64,000 nt of DNA from Isochrysis galbana (lineage: Eukaryota; Haptophyta; Isochrysidales; Isochrysidaceae), in the NCBI GenBank assembly GCA_018136815.1, contig CM030931.1:4904148-4968147 (forward strand), given 5' to 3'. Under the pieces are notes generated by a model that saw nothing but the letters and a program-made list of their open reading frames with translations, searched no databases and was not told the DNA's origin. Of the stretch, positions 52,799 to 64,000 are shown piece by piece. Position numbers and translations under genes: made by a program. Within the stretch, counting starts at the first letter, position 1; each line of letters starts with the position of its first letter.

Positions 52799-55119
52799 CT
52801 CCACCCAGGGATGATCGGCCCTTCATCGTCAAGACCGATGGGGCTAGCAAGTTGGGTATCGCCGGCATCCTCTCGCAGCTAGGAGACGATAACCGTGAAC
52901 GAGTCGTTGGGTATTACGCTCGCAGTCTCACCTCGGCCGAACGCCATTGGACGGTGACCGAGATTGAGCTCTTGGCTGCCCTGGAATCAATCCGAAATTG
53001 GCGACCCTACCTTTGGGGGCGTCGGTTCAAGTTAGTCGTTGACCACTCTGCGCTGCGATGGCTGCATACCATGAAGGATCAAGTAGCCGGTGGGCCAGCC
53101 TCTCGGCTGACTCGGTGGGCTCTCAAGTTGGCTGAGTACCGGTTCGATGTCGAACATAAACCAGGAGCTGTTCATCAGGATGCTGACGGGCTGTCCCGGC
53201 TAGCATCCCTGGAGCCGGAACACGAAGATGAACCACTCGCCGGCCCAGCGCCGCTAGCGGTACGTGAGCCTAGCTCAGAGTCTCTAGCCGAGCATGAACG
53301 GTCTCATCCGGTGGCTGCCATCACGCGCTCCGTAGCTACGGCGCGAGGGCTTCAAGCTTTGGATCGATCTCGTCGTCGAGCCTCCGATTCCGGGCCCGCC
53401 ATCCAGTCCAGTTATTTGGCCCCGCGTACGCCGACTTCCGAAGAGATGAAAGCGGCCCTGGCGGAAGATCCGTTCGTAGAGCCACTCCTGGGCTCAGGAG
53501 AGACGGCCAACCACGAGCCATCAGGCCAAGGGTCGCCTCCGCCAGCCGCCGCCTCAGGCCCCATTGTCGAAGATGATTCGTGTTCCAGTCCTGTCGCTCC
53601 CGCTCCCGCTCCCGCTCAGCCATCCAAGATGTTTCGCCGTTTCGTCGTTCACGATGGGCTCGTCTACTATCGCACCGTTCCTGACTCCACCGACCCGGAC
53701 TCGCTAGTGCTCTATGTTCCGCCCTCGTTGCGGTCTCGCTACCTTTTTGCCTACCACGATCGCTCCGGTCACCTTGGAGTTTCTCGTATGTCCGGTCTTC
53801 TTCGTACTCGGGTATACTGGCCGGGCATGTCTTCCGACGTTGCATCCTACGTCCGGGAATGCCACGAGTGCACCCTCGCCAAGCCGCTACCTAGGGCTCT
53901 AGCGTCGCCCTCCGGTCTCTCCGTGGGTACCTACCCCTTTGATGTGGTCTACTGCGACGTGCTCTCACTGGCTCCCACTCACAACTTCGTGCCTGGAGTC
54001 TCGGGTTACGACAAGCTGGTCGTCTTCATCGACTCGCTCACTCGATGGATTGAGGCTGAGCCGTCGAATGGGGATCCCTCGTCGGAGATGGCCTTGGACA
54101 TGTTCATCCGCTTGATTGTGACGCGTTATGGAGTCCCTAGGCAGCTTCGAACCGACGCCGGTTCGAATCTATGTTCGGTTCTTGTTTCGCGTATTCTGGA
54201 GCTCACCGGGACTGATTTGTCGAGTACAGAGCCGTACCGACATGAGGGTGTAGGCTTCGTCGAACGCGCTCAGCAAACGCTCATTCGTTTGATGCGCGCC
54301 TCGAACGAGGGTGGCGGTCATTGGGTCGACCATTTGCCGTTCCTACTCCTCTCGTTGAGGGCTTCTTCCGGTCGTGTTACCTCCCGGTCTCCAGCGTCTT
54401 TGATCTTTGGGCGTGAGCTGCGTCTGCCCGCTCAACTCTCTGATCCGAAGACCGTTTCGCCAACTGCTCTCGAGGCGGCGTCCGCCGACGTTCGCTCGTA
54501 CGCATCCAGGCTCAATGCGAGCCTCCGCCTCTCGTGGTCCAGCGCTCTCGAGGCTACCCTAGCCGCTCAGGCTGAGTCAGTCCGTGACGCTACCATCAAG
54601 TCTCAAAGACCAGCGCGTTTCGAACCTGGGGATCGCGTCTGCATGCGATTACCAGGCCACGCCAACAAGTTGCAATTCATCTACTCGGGTCCCTACCGCG
54701 TCGTAGAGGCTCTGTCCGACACTAGGTACCGACTCCGTGATCTGGAGAACCGGTTAGTCAAGGAGGAGGTGCACATCTCGAACCTCCGGCCGTATCATAC
54801 TTTCGTTGATGAAGAGCCGCTGGCTGACGACGAGTACATCGTTGAGAAGTTGCTCGATCGTCGTAGCCATGGCGATTCTACCGAGTACCTCGTGAAGTGG
54901 CGTGGCTATTCTCTTCGAGAAGCCACCTGGGAGCCTCGTTCCGAGTTGCTCCGTCGTTGTTCTGATTTGCTTGATGATTATGATCGCTCCGTCGAAGAGA
55001 CTTGTCCAGAAGATGTTGAGTCCCCGGAAGCAACTTCTTCGTCGGCCAGGGATACTCCTCTTCCTCCCGTTCTCGATGCGCCGTCTTCGCGCACTCGATC
55101 CAGGCTCCATCCTCGTTGA
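52655..55119 (+). CDS. Pol remnant: RT connection, RNase H, integrase, chromodomain
   Basis: The frame opens with RFIRQFAAKAAPLTALTRKG (the end of gypsy reverse transcriptase, after the catalytic box), then EECRRAIQELKTAITSEPVL. RNase H: IVKTDGASKLGIAGILSQ, VTEIELLAALESIRNWRPYL, LVVDHSALRWL. Integrase zinc site: YHDRSGHLGVSRM (two His) and CHECTLAK (two Cys); core: VVYCDVLSL, LRTDAGSN and EGVGFVERAQQTL for the D,D,E triad. The C-terminus (about 54830-55000) is a chromodomain, YIVEKLLDRRS and YLVKWRGYSLREATWEP, which in chromoviruses reads methylated histone H3 to choose a site. Uninterrupted. Confidence 0.9.
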
Positions 55120-55505
55120 TCCCATGTCTTGGGTAAGGGACCCGTCCCTCTAGGCTAGCCCCACGCCTCGGCTGGGGCTCCGAGTTCAAGTTTCCGTCCG
55201 AGCGAATCATGGAGGTGCTGAACGCGTGCTGCCTGCGCTCTACACCCGGCGCAACACCCGAGCAAAGCTCCTGTAAAAGGGAGAAGTGGGTGGGGCAGTG
55301 CGTACGAAAGAGGCCGCCGCGTTAAGCCGCCGATTTCGTGCTCGCTTTGGATCCAAAGGGTGTTCTTGTCTCCACGTTTCGCTCGCTATGTTTCGTTGCT
55401 TCTTGTTCCGATTCTGACCTCTGGTCAGCTCAGGTTCCAGGTTCCAGGTCTCTGTTTCCAGGTTCACGCTCGACATCGGGAGACGTCTCGATCTTAGTCG
55501 GGGGG

Positions 55506-56839
55506 TGTCGCATTCATCCTAGATGATGCGATTTCTAGGCTCTTATTTCCAGGTCCTTCGTCGTGCGGCCACACGGCGAAGCTCAGGTACATCTAGGTTG
55601 GTAGGGTTCGTCCCTAGCGATCTAGAATTCGAGTTCTTGTTTCGTTCCTTCTAGCCTGTCTGTCAGGTCTAGATTCCGGGTTTCCTCCTTTCGGGTAATC
55701 TTGACCCAAAGGAGCCAGGTCGCCTGTCACTCGCTGCGCGCTTGTCTCAGGCTCTCGAGTTACCTTGTGAAGGCTTGTTTAGCTTCTTGCAAGGCTTGTT
55801 GTTTCTTGTTGAGTTCCGGTTCTTGCTTGGGACTTGCTCACTTTCACTTTCGTTGTCGTTGTCGTCCAGGCCTGTTCTTCGTAGGTTCCGCTTGGCTTGG
55901 TTAGGGTTTCGTTGCCTTCCGGCGTTTGGCGTTCGTCTTGGCGTTCGGAAACTTCCTCTCACATTCCCTAGGTCCGCTACCCTTGGCTTGTAGGTCCTTG
56001 CTTCTTTCTTCTCGGTCAAGGTTTTGGCGAGCGAGTCGGTTGCTCTAGCCGCTCGAGATTTGAGGTTTAATTTGCCATCTCCCCTTGGAGACCGGTGTAG
56101 GTTCGCTTCCTAGGTGAGGGAATCTTTCCCCTTGATGCAAGCTACATGCAAGCCCTTGGCCCCTTTGGTGTTTCTTCCCCTTGGTTGCTACTCAGGGTTG
56201 TTCGTTAGAAGCGTCTAGAAGGTTCACGCTCAACGGCAAGATTTCCTCTGTCGTGAAGACATCTCGTTGCGATCCGTATCCAAAGTGATCGCCGTGGTCG
56301 CGCGACATGACGCTCCCCTTCGGACTCTCCGCTACGTGGGAAGTTACAACGGAGACACGCTCCGGCCGTCGCTGCGGAGTCTCTCTCTCTCTCGCTCTCT
56401 CTCTCCGTCTCTCGCGACGTGTTTGAGTTATCGGTGATTTGGGGTCGCGGTTGCTTGATAATTTGCTTTGTTTAGGTGAATGATTCCGGTGTGTTCGTGA
56501 GTCGGTGTATCCTGTTGTTCTCAGCTTCGTTGTCCGTCGTTGTTCGCTGCGTCGCTGCACTCAAGCAGCCTAGGCTCCCTCCCTGAGGGAAGAGTTCTTT
56601 GTAGGTCTAACAATCTCTTACAACCCATCACACTAGGGCCGCTAGGAGCGCCTCGCCGCCCCACAGTCCTTCGTTCGCCGTTCGTTCCCTGTCCATACAC
56701 CCGAATGGGGTTGCCCGACCCAGTCCAGAATTTCATTCACCCGACTCCCGGTGGGGAGGAGGGACAAAGCGCCGCGCTAGCCGCCGGTGCCGCTCGCGAC
56801 GGAGTGGCTCAGAGCCCTCCGGTAGCGCTCGACTCGACA
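55506..56839 (+). repeat. 3-prime LTR of the chromodomain gypsy element
   Basis: 1334 bases matching 49363-50695, including the start of gag (MGLPDPVQNF at 56705), and ending CTCGACTCGACA before CCCATCC. The polypurine tract precedes it. Confidence 0.9.
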
Positions 56840-56844
56840 CCCAT

Positions 56845-58228
56845 CCTTTTGCTTTGGATTATGATTAGACAGTGAGCTTTAGTTTACGCAAGTGAACGCC
56901 AACGGAGCAGCGAGGCGCGAAGCGCGAAGACCGGAGAAAAGAAAACGGTAGGTCCCCCCGCGGGGGGGGAGGCCGACGCTCCCTTCTTTGCTCGTCGCCA
57001 CGCGCCGCTCGCCCCGCTCCAACACACACACCAGCCCACATCGCTATGTCGACCAACCCCAGCCCTGTCTGCGCTCACGCGCTCACCGACGCCCTGTTGT
57101 ATCCAGGCCCTTTGGCATTCTTCTTCGCGATTCTCGCGGAGGGGTACCAACGTTTAACGTTAGTTTCGCCGCAGTTTCGGTAAAAGAAAGGAAGAACGAA
57201 TGGCACGTGCCACCAGACAACCTGAAACGGGCTGTAGAGGCAAACCCGAGTATAGAAACGCGCAACACACCCAAGGCCACACGAAGCCCCACAAGACTCC
57301 CCCGAATACCGAATACCAAAAAACACAAGAGCACAACCCAATAGATAGGCCTGCCCTGAACACGCATCCACAACCGGGCCCATGGTAGCGTACCAGGGCC
57401 GCACCCCCGTCAACAAAGATAAAGTTAGGAGGAGGGGGGGAAGGCGAGGAAGCGCAGTGAGGGCATGGAAGGGCGATGTCTGAAGTCTGATGTGCGATAG
57501 TAGATACTGTCCTAGCGATAGGTGTGTAGCCCTAAACCTGAATCTTCAGATCTCTTTTTTCTTTTTTTCTTGTTTTTGCCTCCCGGTTGCTTCTGCCTCC
57601 CTAGCTGCTTTCGTTCCCCTCCTCTATCTCCTCTTACTCCACAGAACACAGCACTTTGTTGCACACAACTTGCAACTTGCTGAACATGCTGCATGCTGAT
57701 GCTGATAGGAGTCAAAGCTGTACCGGAGAAGCTTACTGGACAAGTGGCCGGATCAATAAAGATTGGTTTTGTGAATGAATTATGCAAAAGGAAAAGGCGA
57801 TCGCGTTACGTGCAAAAGAAATGTCACAAACGTCACATGTGGGAGCCCCCGCCATCAGGCGACTCCCCTCACTTAAATTTTCCTTTTTGAAGATACGCAT
57901 CTACATCTACACCTTACACCACTACGCCACCGCGGATAGAAGGATCGGGATCTAGGAGTGTGAATGTATTCTATGTATTCTAAGGGATCCGAGCGACAAC
58001 TCTTCTCTCTCAATCTCCCCGCAAGTAGGAGTATAGGAGTACTCTCCTACCCAAGATGTCTTTGATCTCCCATGCCCCCATTTTATAGTTGTTCAGAGGT
58101 GCTACTGCCTCCTTTCTCTACTTCGTTGCGGATCCCTCCCCCCTCTCTCGCCGCCCGCCCGGCGCCGCGGCGCTGCCCCCCCCCCCTCCCCCCCCCCCGC
58201 CCCGCCCCGCCCCGCTCCCCCTGCCGCC
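56845..58228. other. Intergenic with a copia-associated repeat
   Basis: Bases 57370-57560 match 2225-2410 (GTACCAGGGCCGCACC and GTGTGTAGCCC, ATCTTCAGATnT). The frame at 57190-57340 (ERKNEWHVPPDNLKRAVEAN) reads like a retroelement scrap but I cannot place it. A T-rich stretch (57555-57580) and a C-run (58176-58215), promoter side of the next gene, follow. Confidence 0.4.
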
Positions 58229-58723
58229 ATGCTGCGCGCGGAGATCGAGGAGAATTGCGAGACGCTAATCTGGATCACGACCGGAATCTTCCTCATCTCC
58301 ATCTTCCTTAGCATCCTTCGTCCCGACCCGACGCTCGCAGTCTGCCTCTTTGGCTTCTATGGCGCGCACATGCACTCGAGAGGTGCTGTGCGTGCCTTCT
58401 GGGTGTACCTGCTGATCTCAGTCCTGATCGACGGGCTATGGCTGTACCAATATTCGGCGCTGCAGCCGTTCACCTGGCAACAGCTGCAGCAGATGACGCG
58501 GCGCGAGCAAGTGGCGGTGGCTCTCACAGCAGTCAACATTGTGTACAAGTTGGTGGTGGTTGGTATCGGGGCTCGCCTACAGATGCTTCTCGGCGCCTTT
58601 GAGGCCAGCGCAGAGAGTGAGGAACGAGCGATCTCGAGCTCATCTTCGGGCGCAATGAATTCTTCGGAGCGCACGCACGGGCCTGGGAGCCTGGCATCAC
58701 AGGATGCAATGAACTTAAAGTGA
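58229..58723 (+). CDS. Small four-helix membrane protein, unknown
   Basis: 164 residues, single exon, ATG in a good context (GCCGCCATGC). Four hydrophobic segments: LIWITTGIFLISIFLSIL, PTLAVCLFGFYGAHMH, AFWVYLLISVLIDGLWLYQY and VALTAVNIVYKLVVVGIGAR, then a polar Ser-rich tail (AISSSSSGAMNSSERTHG). The topology and an RAFWVYLLISVLIDGLW stretch recall the AGTRAP (type-1 angiotensin receptor-associated) group, but the likeness is weak. No signal peptide is needed. I treat it as a real but unassigned gene. Confidence 0.6.
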   Translation: MLRAEIEENCETLIWITTGIFLISIFLSILRPDPTLAVCLFGFYGAHMHSRGAVRAFWVYLLISVLIDGLWLYQYSALQPFTWQQLQQMTRREQVAVALTAVNIVYKLVVVGIGARLQMLLGAFEASAESEERAISSSSSGAMNSSERTHGPGSLASQDAMNLK

Positions 58724-59767
58724 GTGGAGGGGAGGATCGGGCCACTGCCAACAGGACATTGCTCCATCGCCTCTTTCACGGCCCCACAACCGCTCGGGAT
58801 CCTGGAGAGTCCAATTGCGCATGCTTCTGTGAAAGCATTATTCTGAGTGCCCGCTCACTCGGAATGCACTATGCTACGCCGATAGATTAAGGACAAATAA
58901 ATACTACCACTACTAAAATAGTTAATGTTAATGTTATATCCTAGCCAACCCCACTAGCTAATTGGACACAACTTTTCAGTTCCGGAGTCCCACCATGCCT
59001 GATGAGCCAGTTGTCCGAGTGATATCGGGGGGGGGGACTGTCCCCTCTCCCCTCTCCTCGATATTTTAATACTAATACTACGAATACTACTACTAATACT
59101 CCCAAATAAATAACTGAGCGTTAGTTGTTAGTGCCACTACTCCCACTAAAAAAACTTCATAATATTCTTGCCGCACTCGCGGACTCGCGGCGCATGGAAC
59201 CACTACTTACACGTACACGTAGCACGTAGCATACTGCATACTTTCTACTTTCTACACCTACACCCCCACTCCGCGTGCTAAGTATAGCGAGCGCGTCGAA
59301 AATATCCGTCCTCCCACCCGCAACAACTCTCCTCATGATCATGGTACCCGGGTATCATCATCATCAAGCATATATATAGGTATAGAAACCATGGCCTCAA
59401 TCTCAACGATTGCTTATTGCTTAGAAGTTAGAAGTAAAAAGTTTATGCATGCCCCGGGGGCTTAACCGTGTATTTGGCCTGCCCTGTGTGCTTAGTGGCC
59501 CCCTTTGGTTGGTATCCTTAGCGTGCAATGACAATGAAGTAACAGCAAGATGCGCGCGGCGCCGCGCGGCGTTCTTCGTCCTCAAGCCACAGGGGGTTGC
59601 GCTGCGGTCTCCCCGTGACACGCACCCCTCGTCCTTGACCCCCGCTGGAGCTCACCCAGAGACACGACATGAACGCCGTGACATGAGCCCTAGTTCACAA
59701 GCAAAACAGGCAAAACTAAATTAGTGATCATTCCACGAATTCGTCCAACACTACGGCCGATCGTCGT
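58724..59767. other. Intergenic with AT-rich simple repeats and a LINE end module
   Basis: AATACTACTACTAATACT-like triplet repeats at 58900-58925 and 59065-59100, an LINE end module near 59147 (A-run, CTTCATAATATTCTTGCCGC), and a dispersed repeat at 59548-59615 matching 268-345. No gene. Confidence 0.5.
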
Positions 59768-61177
59768 CTACTGCTTCCGGAATGGGGAGGATGAAGCAAT
59801 CATTGAGACGGAGGCATCGCTGAAACGACGAACCAAAGCTGGCTGTGGGGTGTCTCGTCGCTCTGGGATGGGTATTCCCGACGGGGATCCGACTCCAGTT
59901 GTGGAGGATGCCCGAGGCAGATTGATGGGGCCACTTGCCACGTTTGCCGCGTCCACGATATTCCCGCCTCCAAAAGGGTGAGGAGATCGCATCTCGCGCT
60001 CGATTCGCGTGATCGAGGCTTGAACTTCCTTTAGCCCCGCGTGTGATGCTGTGCGGAATACGCGCAGTGAGTCACGCTGCTCGCGGCCCTGGGCGCTCAC
60101 ACCCTGAATAAGTCGCTCATGTTCCTCGAATCGGCGCATGGTCTCCTCCTGAATTTCCTCGGTTTGAGTGACCCTCTTCGAAAGCGCTGTTTGTGCCTCG
60201 CGCAAGGTCTCTCCATCCTCAGCGAGTTGACGGAGTTGCCGACTCAGAGTATCGAGCGCCTCGTCGGCCTCTCCCATTATGCTGGTCACTTTCCGCATCA
60301 ATTCCGTCTCTCGACCCTTGGAATCTCGGGATTCCTTCCGCGATTCTTCGTTGAGAGTGTCGCGAATGTCTGAAACCTCCGAGCCGACGGCAGTGAGCTC
60401 AGATCGAATCACCTTTACGGAGGCCTTGGACTCCTCGCGTATCAGCTCATTAGCGTGTGTGAGTTTGGTGACGGTTGCCTTGAACCTGAGAAGGTATTCG
60501 CAATTTATGTGAGCTAATGGCATTTTTAATGGGATAGCTGTTTGCGAGGGTGTCATGCCATGCTAGGACGCACTTTTCCATCTGTGCTGCATGCTCCTTT
60601 TGCGTCTCTGTCAGGGCATCTACCCCTCTTGCGGTCTGAACAGTATCAGCTCGAAGCGCTTCCGTAGCGAGAGAACGTTCACGCGCGTCTTCGACCCACA
60701 CCTTCCACCTGCGATCGAGGTCCTCCCTAAGCTCTTGTACCTACGAAATGGATGGGTGCGGATAGGGCCACAAGCAATCCACTAAGGGCTTCAATCGACA
60801 GGGCGGCTCTTCATCTACACAGGGCTTGTATCACGAACCGATCTCACCTGGGCCACCGCCTTCTCGGTGCACTCTGCGGCAGCATTCGATTGGGCGTCCT
60901 CATACACCCGTCGCTGGAGGATACTGTGCTCCATCTTGTTGAGCGCCTGCTGCATGACCACCCCGGATTCTTTTGCTTGCGTGACTTCCAGCCAGAGCTT
61001 GCTCGACTCTCCACGACAGCTTTCGACCTCGGCGTCGACAAGATTGCTCAGCGCGCCGAAAGCACGCTTCATCTTGCCAATCTCACTGCTCAGGTGGTGT
61101 ACGGTCTCTCGCAGGTCGGTCAGGGTACCACGCAGCTGGATGTTGTCGTCCGTCAGCGACGCCACCTGCTGTTTCAT
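59768..61177 (-). CDS. Coiled-coil protein, unknown
   Basis: Three exons: 61177-60848 (ends at phase 0), 60740-60574 (phase 2) and 60485-59768; GT-AG sites match in phase; 404 residues. Residues 1-330 are almost entirely heptad-rich helix: MKQQVASLTDDNIQLRGTL, DLRETVHHLSSEIGKMKRAF, EALDTLSRQLRQLAEDGETL, AQTALSKRVTQTEEIQEETM. The last 70 residues are Ser/Pro-rich and end VRRFSDASVSMIASSSPF, which offers phosphorylation sites. Such proteins serve in cytoskeleton, centrosome or vesicle tethering; nothing narrows it. An exon further upstream is possible because the first Met sits inside helix. Confidence 0.75.
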
Positions 61178-61559
61178 AGCACAGAGTTCGATGTAGAGTG
61201 GAGTGCGCGTCCAGCCCGGGGGGGGGGTGCGTCGCAGAGTCGTATAGCCAGGCTGCTGGCATGCTACCCGTCGTCGGGTCGGCGTCGTCGGCTGAGCAGT
61301 CGTTGCTTTCGGGCCCGGAAAAAAACCATCTGAATAGAGGGATTTTGCATCGGTTGAAACAGCGGGTTACAAGACGTGCTCCGCCTCCGTCGCAACGGAG
61401 TTTCAACCGCCTCGCAAAAGGACAACTCGGCAGAAATGGGTTGTTCACACTTGACACTTGAGCTACCCTGACTAGCTAAGCCCGGAATGGATGTGTTTGC
61501 CGCTCGCACCCTGGAGCAGCTCGACTGCGACCGGCCTTAGATTAGAGGCTATCTCGAAT
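61178..61559. other. Intergenic, no gene seen
   Basis: Promoter side of the coiled-coil gene and spacer to the second recombinase. G-run at 61219-61228. No supported frame. Confidence 0.4.
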
Positions 61560-62697
61560 GTGATATTCATGGTCGAGAAGCCAGCCGAGAAGGGCGAATG
61601 CTGCCTGAGAAGGCCCTACCGTAGGGTCGATGTAATGTTTAGGTTTAGTTTAGCTCTGGTGGAGGTGCCAAGGAGCCCATCCTCCAAGCCAATCCCCTCT
61701 AATACGGGGCACCTTGATCGCTTCCGCCGCTGAGGATGCGCCTGATCTGATGGAGTGTCCCAAGTAGGCGAATCCGGGCGGCGCTACGATGTGCGAATGT
61801 TGCAGCCCACGAGCTACCCAAGCAGACATGGTGGCTGTCGTGGGTGGGGGCTCTCCCGGGAGTTGGAAAAGGAACGGCTGAGGGTCGCCCAGCGCCTGCT
61901 TACATTCGAGGAACCGACGAGCCAGCTCGACCACGTCTGGAACGGCCGACGGCACGCCGTGACATGGGACATGGGGGTGGGTCGATGGGAATGCGGACGA
62001 TGCGCCTTGACGACTTGACGATACACGATACGTGTTTACGTTGCTTTTCGGTAAGCCGCAGCCACATGAAAGTTCGGTCGATGCCAAAGTCACCGGTGGC
62101 GAGAAGTGTCGTGGAGTCTTGGCGCCCCATGAAGAGGAAGGCAAGATTGATGGCGAAGGCAACTCGGAGGCGCGCTCCCTCCAAGAAGCCAAGAAGGGGT
62201 TGGAAAGGCTGGGTTCGTGGAGCGCCGTGCGGAGGACATGTGAGGATCGCTGACGCCGGAAGTGGAATACGAGAGTCGGTCGTGCGGGCTCGCGCTTGGG
62301 AGCGGGCCATGCCCTTGCGCACGAGGTTGATGAGGTGGCCCTGGGCTGGCTTGTCGAAGCCGAAGTCTGAGTGAATGGAGTTGATGGCCGAGAGATACGG
62401 TTGGAGGCTGCCCGCTGCGACTCTGCCTCGTTCGGCGATATGCCCCAAATAAGCTGCCACTACGTGAGAGGTGGCCGGTAGGGGCTCCACTGAGTTGTGG
62501 TCGCACCACTGCGCGAAGGTCAGCTGTTGTTCGTGGACTGTGACTGGTGTGTCGGTGGTTGGGCCTGGCTGTGGTTGGAGTGGTGGTGCTGTGTCTGGTG
62601 TGAGACTGTGTGTGTGAGAGTGTGGGGACTGCGAGTGTGGAGTGAGGGCGTTCGGGGGTTCGGCGTGACATGAAGAGTACCAATCCTCAACTTGCAT
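61560..62697 (-). pseudogene. Second tyrosine recombinase, frameshifted
   Basis: From Met at 62697 (MQVEDWYSSCHAEPPNALTP): FAQWCDHNSVEPLPATS, VVAAYLGHIAERGRVAAGSL, FLFMGRQDSTTLLATGD and FMWLRLTEKQRKHVS are in one frame to about 61990. Then HVPCHGVPSAVPDVVELARR, FAYLGHSIRSGASSAAEA and DWLGGWAP in a second frame to about 61670, and HYIDPTVGPSQAAFALLGWL in a third (about 61640-61570). So at least two frameshifts. Identity with the 45-48 kb copy is plain along the whole length; the two derive from one element family. Confidence 0.78.
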
Positions 62698-63126
62698 GGT
62701 GACACACGACGGACGGGGACGCACAGGGAGGACAGAAGGACAAGGAGACAGAGAGTGCTTCGGAGCGCTGGCGCTGAGAAACACTAAGACGCTGCGCGGC
62801 GTCATGCATGCGAATCCCTCGGATGCGCGGGTGCGTTCTGTGTGCAGTGCCCCCCCCCGCCGCTGAACGCAATGCAAGCTTGCTTTCCCCCCCCCCCCTC
62901 GATCGCGCGCGCGCCTCCCCCCCCCCCCCCCTACCCCCCCCCCCAGCAGAGGGCACGCTCGCGCGCCGGTGATCCCCCCCCCCTCCCCCCTCCCCCCCCC
63001 TCTCCCCACACCCCACGCCCATCCCACCCCACCCCACCCGCCCTCGCGCCACCATTTCCCTCTTCCGGTCGCGCCCCACCCCACTCCTCCCTTGTGCCCA
63101 CGCGAGTCCGTCCGAGTCCGTGCATC

Positions 63127-63747
63127 ATGCAAAGCAGCAGCGCCCCCATCACCCGGTTCAGCGCCGCTCTCCGCGTTCACACACCGTGTGCCCCTTGGGC
63201 TCCACAGGGGATGATGGAGGCCGATGGAGGCTTGACGACTGAGGAGGGCTTGACGACGGACGATTTGACGACAGACGAAGCCTTGGCGACAGAGGACACG
63301 GTGACGGAGGTTCCCCCTGTGGTCAACCCCAATGCGCTCGACGCTCCACCACCACTGGGAGGACCTTTCACATCGTGCCGCTTCTGCCACCTTCACGCCG
63401 ACAACCTGATCAAGCTGGACCAACAGAACCGCGCGTACGTGGACCTTGTGCTGCTGCCGCTCCTCCCGGCGGCGAGCAAGCACGTGGACTTGACGAGTGA
63501 AGCGATGCGCAAGCTGCACTTCGATCAGTACACCTTCCGCGGACGCTCCGTGGAGACGGCGGTCACGTGGGGGATCCGAGTGCGCGCGTACCACATCTAC
63601 TCCTGCGCGGACGGCCGGATGCCCGTCATGCTCTACCGCACGTGGGACGATGAGGCGACGCGCTACGACCTCTCGAATGCCCAACACTTTGTCATCTCAG
63701 CGGCGCGTGCGCTGCGCCGTCCGCACAAGGCTGGGGGGGTTGGTTAG
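63127..63747 (+). CDS. Hypothetical protein with TTDE-like repeats
   Basis: 206 residues from MQSSSAPITRFSAALR. Residues 33-58 repeat the pattern LTTEE/LTTDD/LTTDE/LATED, acidic and Thr-rich. The rest looks globular: SCRFCHLHADNLIKLDQQNR, FDQYTFRGRSVETAVTWGI, MLYRTWDDEATRYDLSN. It is divergent from the recombinase at 62697 and may belong to the same element. No domain recognised. Bases 62860-63060 upstream are a C-rich tract. Confidence 0.4.
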   Translation: MQSSSAPITRFSAALRVHTPCAPWAPQGMMEADGGLTTEEGLTTDDLTTDEALATEDTVTEVPPVVNPNALDAPPPLGGPFTSCRFCHLHADNLIKLDQQNRAYVDLVLLPLLPAASKHVDLTSEAMRKLHFDQYTFRGRSVETAVTWGIRVRAYHIYSCADGRMPVMLYRTWDDEATRYDLSNAQHFVISAARALRRPHKAGGVG

Positions 63748-63749
63748 CT

Positions 63750-63925
63750 TTGTATTGTAATAATAGATCAAAAAGAAAACAAATAACCTGACAATAATAT
63801 GAGAACACCTTGTAATTGTAACAAGAGATCAAAAATAAAACAAATAACCTTGCAATAATAATATTGGTAAAGACTGAAAAGAAAACAAATAACCTGGCCC
63901 TCTTTTGACGGAACGCGACTTTATT
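63750..63925. repeat. AT-rich dispersed repeat, inverted copy
   Basis: Three units of AAAGAAAACAAATAACCT or AAAATAAAACAAATAACCT with ATAATAAT spacers, then GGCCCTCTTTTGACGGAACG and CGACTTTA. It is the inverse of 10121-10330. Confidence 0.85.
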
Positions 63926-64000
63926 GTGACCCAATACCCAGCTCATAGCTCACAATGCACAGTGCACGCTTGGTAGCGCGCAACGGGGAACGGTAGAAGG

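Larger units (their letters stand above)
49363..56839 (+). mobile_element. Ty3/gypsy chromovirus-type LTR retrotransposon lacking protease and catalytic RT
   Basis: Bounded by CCCAT at 49358-49362 and 56840-56844, with two 1.33-kb LTRs and a G-rich polypurine tract (TTAGTCGGGGGG, 55494-55505) just before the right LTR. Inside are gag, RNase H, integrase and a chromodomain. Protease and the reverse transcriptase palm are missing; the gag and late-RT frames meet near 52655. No tRNA primer site beginning TGG follows the left LTR; the sequence there is AGCACGAAATCAAAG. The low number of LTR differences suggests a fairly recent insertion, and the element must have used enzymes from another copy. 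Confidence 0.88.

Noticed and set aside
61900..63687. A 595-residue minus-strand ORF
   Set aside because: Its first half is a shadow of the 63127-63747 ORF and of the C-rich tract; only the part from 62697 is recombinase.

Overview
The window is nuclear DNA of a eukaryotic, probably unicellular and photosynthetic, protist. Genes have GT-AG introns, mostly in phase 0 and often under 250 bases. They encode ER-retained (KDEL), Golgi-cargo (ERV46/ERGIC3), nuclear (FHA/SNIP1, sirtuin) and mitochondrion- or plastid-targeted proteins, and the genome is crowded with decayed LINEs and LTR retrotransposons. One protein (43746-44663) carries what looks like a signal peptide plus transit peptide and resembles a plant chloroplast membrane protein, which fits an alga with a complex plastid such as a haptophyte or stramenopile. 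The sequence alone does not settle the species.

Host genes, left to right: a KDEL-tailed thioredoxin-fold protein (1068-1544, -); an 11-exon MLO-type membrane protein fused to four EF-hands (4383-9094, +); an ERV46/ERGIC3 cargo receptor (14883-17428, -); a five-exon zinc-finger/fibronectin-III protein with a C-terminal hydrophobic helix (20856-23499, -); cysteine synthase (24954-26096, +); an RS-S1-FHA protein of the SNIP1 type (28249-29565, -); a single-exon SIRT7-type sirtuin with four tandem PHD-like fingers (35757-39623, +); an RPH1-like organellar membrane protein (43746-44663, -); a small four-helix membrane protein (58229-58723, +); and a coiled-coil protein (59768-61177, -). They share no operon-like logic; each is an island between repeats.

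The rest is mobile DNA. A LINE family is present as about a dozen fragments: ORF1 with a CCCH finger, reverse transcriptase pieces, and an ORF2 tail with a C-x2-C-x8-H-x3-C finger. Two copies are bounded by 17-18 bp target duplications. A chromodomain Ty3/gypsy element (49363-56839) has 1.33-kb LTRs and a CCCAT target duplication but lacks protease and the catalytic reverse transcriptase. A separate fragment (10896-13050) carries exactly protease plus the start of reverse transcriptase between two perfect 263-bp repeats. Two decayed tyrosine-recombinase elements (45280-48118 and 61560-62697, both -) sit in the right half; the first is split by a LINE and has the gypsy element just upstream. 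A copia remnant, a roughly 1-kb imperfect palindrome (18835-19850), a multicopy gene family of unknown function (four copies) and long purine tracts (GA, G) complete the picture.

The best candidates for something new are the domain fusions (MLO plus EF-hands, SIRT7 plus PHD array, S1 plus FHA) and the LINE 5-prime hairpin, whose stem is kept by compensatory change while its sequence varies.
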